Part shown: positions 58,661 through 64,000 of the stretch, one piece after another
Numbering within the stretch: the stretch's first letter is position 1
Layout: every line of letters begins with the position of its first letter
Assembly: GCA_900770445.1 (NCBI GenBank)
Contig: CAAGKO010000009.1
Coordinates: 1-64,000 of the forward strand
Reading direction: 5' to 3'
Origin: an uncultured Oribacterium sp.
GTDB taxonomy: Bacteria; Bacillota; Clostridia; Lachnospirales; Lachnospiraceae
Length of the DNA stretch: 64,000 nt
The notes under the pieces: generated by a model
Told to the model about the DNA's origin: nothing
The model's input: only the letters and a program-made list of their open reading frames with translations
The model's database searches: none
Translations under genes and position numbers: made by a program

Positions 58661-60058
58661 ATGGCAAGCAAGAAAAAATTTCATGTGCCTCACAGCTTCA
58701 TGATCGTGTTTTCGATCATCGTGTGTGCTGTGCTTCTGACCTGGATCATCCCGGCGGGTGAGTATGTACGTGTGGAGAATGCAGACGGCATCAAGGTCAT
58801 CGATCCGACGCAGTTCAGCTATGTCGATCGTACACCGGTGAATCCGTTCCTGATCCCGATGTATATCGTAAATGCGTTTGTAAAGCGTGTCGATATCATG
58901 CTGGTTATCCTGTTTTCGGGTGCGGCTTTCCACATGCTGACGCAGTCTGGTTCACTGCAGGCGGTGATCGCGAAGCTCGCGAAAAAGTTTTCCAACAACC
59001 TGTATGTATTTATCCCGATTCTGACGCTGATGTTCGGCCTTATCTGCACGACACAGGCTGTCAACATGTTCATCGCGTTCGCACCGGTGATGGTTATGCT
59101 TGCACTGGCGATCGGGCTCGACTCGATCACAGGTGCAGCCATCATCCTGCTCGGTGGAGCCATCGGATTTTCGACGGGAACATTGAACCCGAATACGACG
59201 GTTGTCGCACAGAAGATCGCGGAGCTGCCGCTGTACTCCGGCATCGGCTACCGCTGGGTATGCTTCGCTGTGTACTATGTGATCACGAACATCTTTCTCG
59301 TGCGCTATGCACTGAAGATTCAGAAGGACCCGACGAAGAGCCCGATGTATGAGCTCGACCAGAAGAGCGAGTTCCGTACAGCCGGCGGTCTGGATGATTT
59401 CGGAACCATCGATCTTCGGAAGATATTAAATATCGTCGCACTCGTGGTTTCGCTTGCAGTCGTGATCTATGGCAGCATCAAGCTGGATTGGGATATGCCG
59501 GAGATGGCGGCGATGTTCATCTGGCTCGCGATCGTGGTCGGCATCATTTCCGGCTTCGATACGGATACGATCTGTAAGAACTTCCTCGAGGGCTGCAGGA
59601 AGATGATGTCCGCGATGATCATCATCGGCCTCGCACAGTCCATCAGTGCCATCATGAAGGATGGTAAGATCATCGATACCGTCGTACATGCGCTGGCCGG
59701 CGGACTCGGCAGTGTGCCGACACTTCTGCAGGCACCGGCGATGCTGATTGCGAACACCATCATCAACGTGTTCCTGACCTCCGGCTCCGGACAGGCCGCA
59801 GCGGTGATGCCGATCATGGTGCCGCTTTCCGACCTCATCGGTGTGACGAGACAGACTGCGGTGCTTGCCTTTAACTTCGGTGACGGCTTCTGTAACTACA
59901 TCCTGCCGACCTCGACCGCACTCATGGGCATCATCAGTGCCTGCAACATCCCGTATGATCGCTGGATGCGCTTCATGTGGAAGATGTTTGCGATCTGGCT
60001 GGTGGTCGGTACGGTGCTGCTGGTGATCGCGCAGATCATCCACTTCGGACCGATGTAA
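58661..60058 (+). CDS. YfcC-family permease (C4-dicarboxylate/basic amino acid carrier-like)
   Basis: 465 residues from ATG 58661 (AAGGGGAA upstream); a start at 58589 would include the operator and is unlikely. About 11-12 membrane helices. The N-terminal FHVPHSFMIVFSIIVCAVLLTWIIPAGEY and the repeated hairpin segments (GGAIGFSTGTLNPNTTVVAQKIA; NVFLTSGSGQAAAVMPIMVPLSDLIG) are characteristic of the YfcC/DcuC-like family (PF03606). Placement before an M20 amidohydrolase suggests uptake of an acylated amino acid or small peptide that the next enzyme hydrolyses. Confidence 0.9.
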   Translation: MASKKKFHVPHSFMIVFSIIVCAVLLTWIIPAGEYVRVENADGIKVIDPTQFSYVDRTPVNPFLIPMYIVNAFVKRVDIMLVILFSGAAFHMLTQSGSLQAVIAKLAKKFSNNLYVFIPILTLMFGLICTTQAVNMFIAFAPVMVMLALAIGLDSITGAAIILLGGAIGFSTGTLNPNTTVVAQKIAELPLYSGIGYRWVCFAVYYVITNIFLVRYALKIQKDPTKSPMYELDQKSEFRTAGGLDDFGTIDLRKILNIVALVVSLAVVIYGSIKLDWDMPEMAAMFIWLAIVVGIISGFDTDTICKNFLEGCRKMMSAMIIIGLAQSISAIMKDGKIIDTVVHALAGGLGSVPTLLQAPAMLIANTIINVFLTSGSGQAAAVMPIMVPLSDLIGVTRQTAVLAFNFGDGFCNYILPTSTALMGIISACNIPYDRWMRFMWKMFAIWLVVGTVLLVIAQIIHFGPM

Positions 60059-60185
60059 TCAGAATATGTAGAAGAGAGGCGCTGCACCGGTTACCGGGAG
60101 GCGCCTTCATACATCCGTTCGAAGGATGGCGTGTTTTAGACATTTGCTTTTATATGATGACATAAATGTCATGGAGGAATGAACT

Positions 60186-61361
60186 ATGAGCGATAAGAAG
60201 ACTTTATTTGCTGCGATCGATGCACAGCGGGATGTGCTCTGCTCGATGGCGGATCAGATTTTCGATCATCCGGAATATGAAGGAGAAGAGGTGTTCGCCA
60301 GCGGACTGCTGACCGATTATCTTCGTGCACAGGGCTTCGAGGTCGAGATGGGCGTCGGCGGATTCAAGACGGCGTTCCGTGCAACGTATAAGCGTGGCGA
60401 GGGCGGTCCGAAGCTCGGCATCCTCTGCGAGTACGATGCGCTTCGGAACCTCGGACATGGCTGCGGCCATCATATGCAGGGACCGGGATGTCTCGGTGCT
60501 GCAGTGGCACTGAAGAACATGGACGGTGCGGAGCCGTTTGAGCTCATCATCTATGGTACACCGGCCGAGGAGAGCTTCGGCAGCAAGGTACAGATGCTGG
60601 AGCGTGGCTGCTTCCGTGAACTGGATGTCGCCTTCATGATGCATGGCGGTCCGAATACCTGCACGGATGTGAAGTGCCTCGCGCAGAAGAGCTTTAACGT
60701 GACCTTCCACGGAAAGCGCGCGCATGCCGCACTGGCACCGGAGAAGGGCAGAAGTGCCTTCGATGCTATGCTGGTTGCATTCCAGGGCGTTGAGTTCCTG
60801 CGGGAGCATGTGCCGGATGATGTGCGCATGCACTACTGTATGACCGAGCTTCCAGGCCCGTCCAATGTCGTGCCGGCGACGGCGAAGGGTGAGTTTTCAC
60901 TGCGTTCCTTCTCAAAGAAGGAGCTCGAGGACATCAGTGTCCGCTTCCAGGACATCATCAAGGGCGCCGCGCTGATCGCCGGTGTCGACTATGAGATCCA
61001 GGACGGCACCTTCTTCTTCAACAAGATTCCGGTGCTTCGTCTGAATCAGCTTCTGATGGACAATGCTGAGCTCGCGGGTGCTCCGCAGCTCGCGCCGCCA
61101 CGTGAGAAGACCGGTTCGACCGATTTCGGCAATGTCATGTACGAGATTCCGGGCTCCTGCATTCGTGTCGCGTTCGTACCGGAGGGGACCGCTTCCCACT
61201 CCCAGGAGTTCGTGGATGCCGGAAAGAGCGACGCAGCGCATAACTGTGTGATCTACGGTGCGAAGAGCATTGCCGGTGCATGCTATGACCTGCTGCATAC
61301 CGAGGGTCTCCTCGATGCGGTCAAGGCAGAATACGCCGAGAATAAAAAGAAATATCAGTGA
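60186..61361 (+). CDS. M20-family amidohydrolase / aminoacylase
   Basis: A cytoplasmic di-zinc hydrolase of the M20 (AbgB/aminoacylase-like) type, 391 residues. Metal ligands are visible: GHGCGHHMQGPG, the acidic TPAEESFG segment, AFMMHGGPNT, and a C-terminal His in GTASHSQEF. The dimerisation lid (NVTFHGKRAHAALAPEKGRSAFDAM) is present. GGAGGAATGAACT lies before the ATG. Its position after the YfcC permease suggests the pair imports and cleaves an amide-linked amino acid. Confidence 0.92.
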   Translation: MSDKKTLFAAIDAQRDVLCSMADQIFDHPEYEGEEVFASGLLTDYLRAQGFEVEMGVGGFKTAFRATYKRGEGGPKLGILCEYDALRNLGHGCGHHMQGPGCLGAAVALKNMDGAEPFELIIYGTPAEESFGSKVQMLERGCFRELDVAFMMHGGPNTCTDVKCLAQKSFNVTFHGKRAHAALAPEKGRSAFDAMLVAFQGVEFLREHVPDDVRMHYCMTELPGPSNVVPATAKGEFSLRSFSKKELEDISVRFQDIIKGAALIAGVDYEIQDGTFFFNKIPVLRLNQLLMDNAELAGAPQLAPPREKTGSTDFGNVMYEIPGSCIRVAFVPEGTASHSQEFVDAGKSDAAHNCVIYGAKSIAGACYDLLHTEGLLDAVKAEYAENKKKYQ

Positions 61362-61371
61362 TTTTCGAGCG

Positions 61372-61584
61372 AAAATCGTGTATGATAGAAGCTGTATGAG
61401 GCATACAACAGAGTAGTTTGCGTATACTTCAGACAAAAGATCTCCGCAGGCAGCGATTCGGAAAGTGAATCGTGTGCGGAAATCAGACAATAGAAAAGAA
61501 ATGCAGCTGCATTGATTATAGTTCAGACTATTTTCGTGCAGCCGCATACCGATGAGAGGGCTGACATGAATGTCAGCCCTTTTC
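61372..61584 (+). promoter_or_regulatory. Structured leader ending in a terminator before the YitT gene
   Basis: After TATGATAG (possible -10 near 61381) the leader has GTATG/CATAC, a CCGCA...TGCGG stem enclosing CGATTC/GAATCG, an ATAGT/ACTAT hairpin flanked by GCAGC and GCTGC-like arms, then a perfect terminator AGGGCTGACAT (61557-61567) with ATGTCAGCCCT (61570-61580) and TTTT, about 35 bp before the start codon. The layout is that of an attenuator or riboswitch; I match it to no known class. Confidence 0.55.
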
Positions 61585-61617
61585 ATATGCAGAAAAGTGG
61601 AAGAGGAGGAAAAACAA

Positions 61618-62505
61618 ATGGAAACGATGGTGATGAAAAATCAGAAGAAGTGGAGAGAAACCGGGCTTGATATCTTGGGAGATTTCGCGGGTGCGCTGCT
61701 GCAGGCCGTCGGTGTCTGGTGCTTCATCGAGCCGAGTCGGATCGCGCCGGGCGGGGTGTCGGGCATCGCACTGATGATCAATCATCTGTTCGGCTTACCG
61801 ATCGGTGCACTCAGCCTCGCCATCAACATCCCACTGCTGCTGGCGTCCTGGCTGCTGCTGAATCGCGGGATGACACTGAAGACCATCCGCACGGTCATCT
61901 GCATGAGCGTGATCCAGGACCTCGTGACGGCGCTCTGTCCATGGCAGTACGCAGGAGACCGCCTCGTATCCTGCGCCTTCGGCGGTATCTTCGTGGGCGT
62001 CGGCCTGGCACTGATCTTCATGCGAAACTCGACGAGCGGCGGTGGCGATATCCTCGCGAAGCTCCTTCAGAAGCGTTTCCCCTATATGCAGACCGGCTAT
62101 GCCATCATGCTGGTGGACTTCGTGATCGTCACGGTCTCCGTGCTGGTCTTCGGTGAGATCGAAGCGGCACTGTACGGCATCATCTCCATCGTCTGCACTA
62201 CCCAGTCGATGGATGCGCTTCTCTATGGACTGAACCGCGGCAGTCTGATCACGATCCACTCTGTGAAAAATGAAGACATCGCGCATGAAATCATGGAAAC
62301 CATGGACCGCGGTACCACCTTCTATAAAAGCATCGGCGGCTTCAGCGGCAAGGAATGCCTCACCCTCACCTGCGCCGTCGACCGTAAGCAGTTTCCGATC
62401 GTGAAGGAAATCATCGACCGCCACGACCCGCACGCCTTCGTCATCGTCTCCCCGACGAAGGAAACCTACGGCGAAGGCTTCATCGGCGATCCGCGGAAGC
62501 TCTGA
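61618..62505 (+). CDS. YitT-family membrane protein
   Basis: 295 residues from ATG 61618 (GAGGAGGA upstream). About five to six membrane helices (DUF161), with WCFIEPSRIAPGGVSGIALMI and FMRNSTSGGGDILAKLLQKRF typical, followed by a C-terminal cytoplasmic DUF2179 domain (LTLTCAVDRKQFPIVKEIIDRHDPHAFVIV). The function of the family is not established; transport is suspected. The leader indicates regulated expression. Confidence 0.92.
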   Translation: METMVMKNQKKWRETGLDILGDFAGALLQAVGVWCFIEPSRIAPGGVSGIALMINHLFGLPIGALSLAINIPLLLASWLLLNRGMTLKTIRTVICMSVIQDLVTALCPWQYAGDRLVSCAFGGIFVGVGLALIFMRNSTSGGGDILAKLLQKRFPYMQTGYAIMLVDFVIVTVSVLVFGEIEAALYGIISIVCTTQSMDALLYGLNRGSLITIHSVKNEDIAHEIMETMDRGTTFYKSIGGFSGKECLTLTCAVDRKQFPIVKEIIDRHDPHAFVIVSPTKETYGEGFIGDPRKL

Positions 62506-62746
62506 ATGGAGTACAGTGGTTGATATGGATCCGCTGTCGGACATCGCTTGCGGTTGCATCGCGCTTGCGGGCTATGTTATAATAAATGGTCGAAAACATG
62601 AAAACACATTCATGTGACGTGATGGATGATAGCATGCGGAGAGGACGGTGGCGCATCTGCGTAGTTCGTAATCAAGCATGATTTTGAGACGCGCATCTGC
62701 GCGAGCCACGATCGTTCATGATTTTTAGATAGAGGAGTACCGGAGA

Positions 62747-63166
62747 ATGGCAGGAAAGAATTCCGTAGAGGTCGTAATCAATGGCAAGATCTACCAGCTG
62801 GCGGGTAGTGAGTCCGAGAGCTATATGCATGAGGTAGCGAGCTACCTGAACCAGAAAATTCTCGATTTTCAGAAGGAGACCATGGGCTACAACAAGCTCG
62901 ATGACAGCATCAAGGCACTTCTCCTCGAGGTGAACATCTGTGATGACCTCTTCAAGGAGCGGAAGAGAAGCCGTGACATCCAGCAGGCGCGGGATGATGC
63001 GGAGCGCGAGAGCTATGCTGCGAAGCATGACCTCGTGAATATGCAGATGAAGCTCGAGACGACCCTTCGCGAGCTCGAGAACACGCAGAAGAAGCTGGCG
63101 GAGCTTGAGGCGAAGCAGGCAGCGCGCGACGCGCGTGATCGTGCGCTCGCATCCACGAAGAAATGA
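62747..63166 (+). CDS. zapA: Cell division protein ZapA
   Basis: Bundles FtsZ filaments at the division ring. 139 residues: N-terminal beta-rich ZapA domain (VEVVINGKIYQLAGSESESYMHEVASYLN), then a long coiled coil (residues ~65-130, ERESYAAKHDLVNMQMKLET and on) rich in Lys, Glu and Ala. CGGAGA lies before the ATG. Confidence 0.9.
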   Translation: MAGKNSVEVVINGKIYQLAGSESESYMHEVASYLNQKILDFQKETMGYNKLDDSIKALLLEVNICDDLFKERKRSRDIQQARDDAERESYAAKHDLVNMQMKLETTLRELENTQKKLAELEAKQAARDARDRALASTKK

Positions 63167-63296
63167 TAAACATCAGACCGCATCGAAAGTGAGGCATGCA
63201 GACAGCGCTGGGACGCATGAAACGTCCTGCGCCGGAAAACCGACTGCGTGTTCATCCGATCCACAGGATGCAGGCGCTGTCCGGCATGAAAAAACT

Positions 63297-64000
63297 ATGA
63301 AAATCAAACGAGATAAACGTGTAGAGCTGCTGGCCCCGGCCGGTTCGTTCCAGTCTGTGGTCGCGGCGGTCAATGCCGGCGCTGACGCGGTGTATATGGG
63401 CGGCCGTCGCTTCGGTGCGCGCGCCTACGCAGATTCAGCACAGGCCGAGGGGGAAGATATGGTGATGGAGGCGATCCGTTACTGTCATCTCTTCTCGGTA
63501 AAACTATATATGACGGTAAATATACTCTTTAAGGACGACGAACTTAAGGAGCTTTTTTCGTACATAAAACCCTACTACGAGGCGGGCGTCGACGGCCTCA
63601 TCATGCAGGATCTCGGCGCCGTACGCGTGATCAGGTCAATGTTTCCGGACCTCGAGGTACATGCCAGCACGCAGCAGACCATCACCAGCGTGGCCGGTGC
63701 CCGGATGGCGCAGCGCTTCGGCATGACCCGGGCGGTCGTGTCCCGTGAACTCAGTCTTCAGGAGATCCGGAAGATCCACGACGAGAGCGGCATGGAGCTC
63801 GAGGTCTTCTGCCATGGCGCGATGTGCTACAGCTACTCCGGTGCCTGCTTCATGTCCTCGCTCCTCGGCGGCCGTTCCGGCAACCGCGGACGCTGCGCCG
63901 GCACCTGCCGTCTCTGCTATGAGACTGCAGGGCAGAAGGGCTACTACCTCAGCATGAAGGACATGCAGACGATCGAGCTGCTGCCGGAGCTGATCGAAGC
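63297..64000 (+). CDS. Peptidase U32 family protein (partial, runs off the window)
   Basis: The first 234 codons of a U32-family protein. RVELLAPAGSFQSVVAAVNAGADAVYMGG is the family N-terminus, followed by VHASTQQTITSVAGARM and the signature VFCHGAMCYSYSGACFMSS with the cysteines GNRGRCAGTCRLCYE. U32 proteins include collagenase-like peptidases and the tRNA/rRNA hydroxylation factors TrhP and RlhA; the subtype cannot be set from this half. The ribosome site before ATG 63297 is weak. Confidence 0.9.
   Translation, partial: MKIKRDKRVELLAPAGSFQSVVAAVNAGADAVYMGGRRFGARAYADSAQAEGEDMVMEAIRYCHLFSVKLYMTVNILFKDDELKELFSYIKPYYEAGVDGLIMQDLGAVRVIRSMFPDLEVHASTQQTITSVAGARMAQRFGMTRAVVSRELSLQEIRKIHDESGMELEVFCHGAMCYSYSGACFMSSLLGGRSGNRGRCAGTCRLCYETAGQKGYYLSMKDMQTIELLPELIE

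Noticed and set aside
1..64000. tRNA, rRNA or prophage genes
   Set aside because: I looked for tRNA T-loop words, rRNA signatures, integrases and phage structural genes and saw none; a tRNA scan would be decisive.

Overview
The window reads as chromosome of a Gram-positive anaerobe in the Clostridia, most likely a Lachnospiraceae member. That is an inference from gene content: a type III glutamine synthetase beside an ANTAR regulator, dapL, an ECF folate S component under a tetrahydrofolate riboswitch, a CIRCE-controlled groESL operon, a sortase-type surface protein and several small membrane proteins typical of the family. Coding sequence is GC-rich (high fifties percent by eye), except for a more AT-rich patch at about 13.1-18.0 kb holding a PucR-type regulator and a large surface protein. 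I found no rRNA, tRNA or CRISPR array.

Layout. 0-1.1 kb: a methyltransferase and the stub of a second one. 1.1-3.5 kb: folT-folC on the minus strand behind a THF riboswitch. 3.6-10.2 kb: membrane or secreted proteins (a single-pass membrane protein, a DUF3810-like HExxH protein between inverted repeats, a secreted M14 carboxypeptidase, an MFS transporter). 10.3-20 kb: glnS, a membrane-anchored acidic protein, the frameshifted PucR regulator, the surface protein, asnB. 21-33.3 kb: a nitrogen-assimilation block, dapL, glnA (GSI), an ANTAR antiterminator, glnN (GSIII), gltB and gltD, followed by a MATE exporter. 36.5-50.3 kb: housekeeping genes (groES-groEL, guaB, nadE, a SpoU rRNA methyltransferase, argF, rpoD, queH, an HPr protein, an Mrp ATPase). 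50.5-53.7 kb: a LysR regulator divergent from leuC-leuD. 54-57.6 kb: a ribonuclease H-like exonuclease, ruvA, ruvB. 57.6-61.4 kb: a LysR-YfcC transporter-M20 amidohydrolase cluster. 61.4-64 kb: a YitT protein behind a structured leader, zapA, and the start of a U32 peptidase.

How the genes work together. GSI, GSIII and GOGAT form the ammonium assimilation route. The ANTAR protein is followed by an intrinsic terminator whose 5' arm overlaps a small hairpin with an AATGGG hexaloop, the expected type of ANTAR target, so glnN is probably controlled by antitermination. asnB and dapL each have a strong promoter followed almost at once by a terminator hairpin. Folate import and polyglutamylation are coupled behind one riboswitch.

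The most unusual content is non-coding. Several repeat families show fixed geometry. Four-unit arrays of exactly 35-bp units with 7-bp inverted ends recur three times with identical 73/83/73-bp spacing. A related array uses 37-bp units. A TG(C/A)CATTA array occurs in two inverted copies that bracket the nitrogen block and keep 51/43/51/43/42-bp spacing although the sequence has diverged. 69-bp hairpins with G-runs show compensatory stem changes. Strings of covarying hairpin modules lie between leuC and leuD and before the Mrp gene. Many housekeeping proteins also carry hydrophilic in-frame loop insertions, some sharing a DNA motif, which suggests a repeat able to enter coding sequence.
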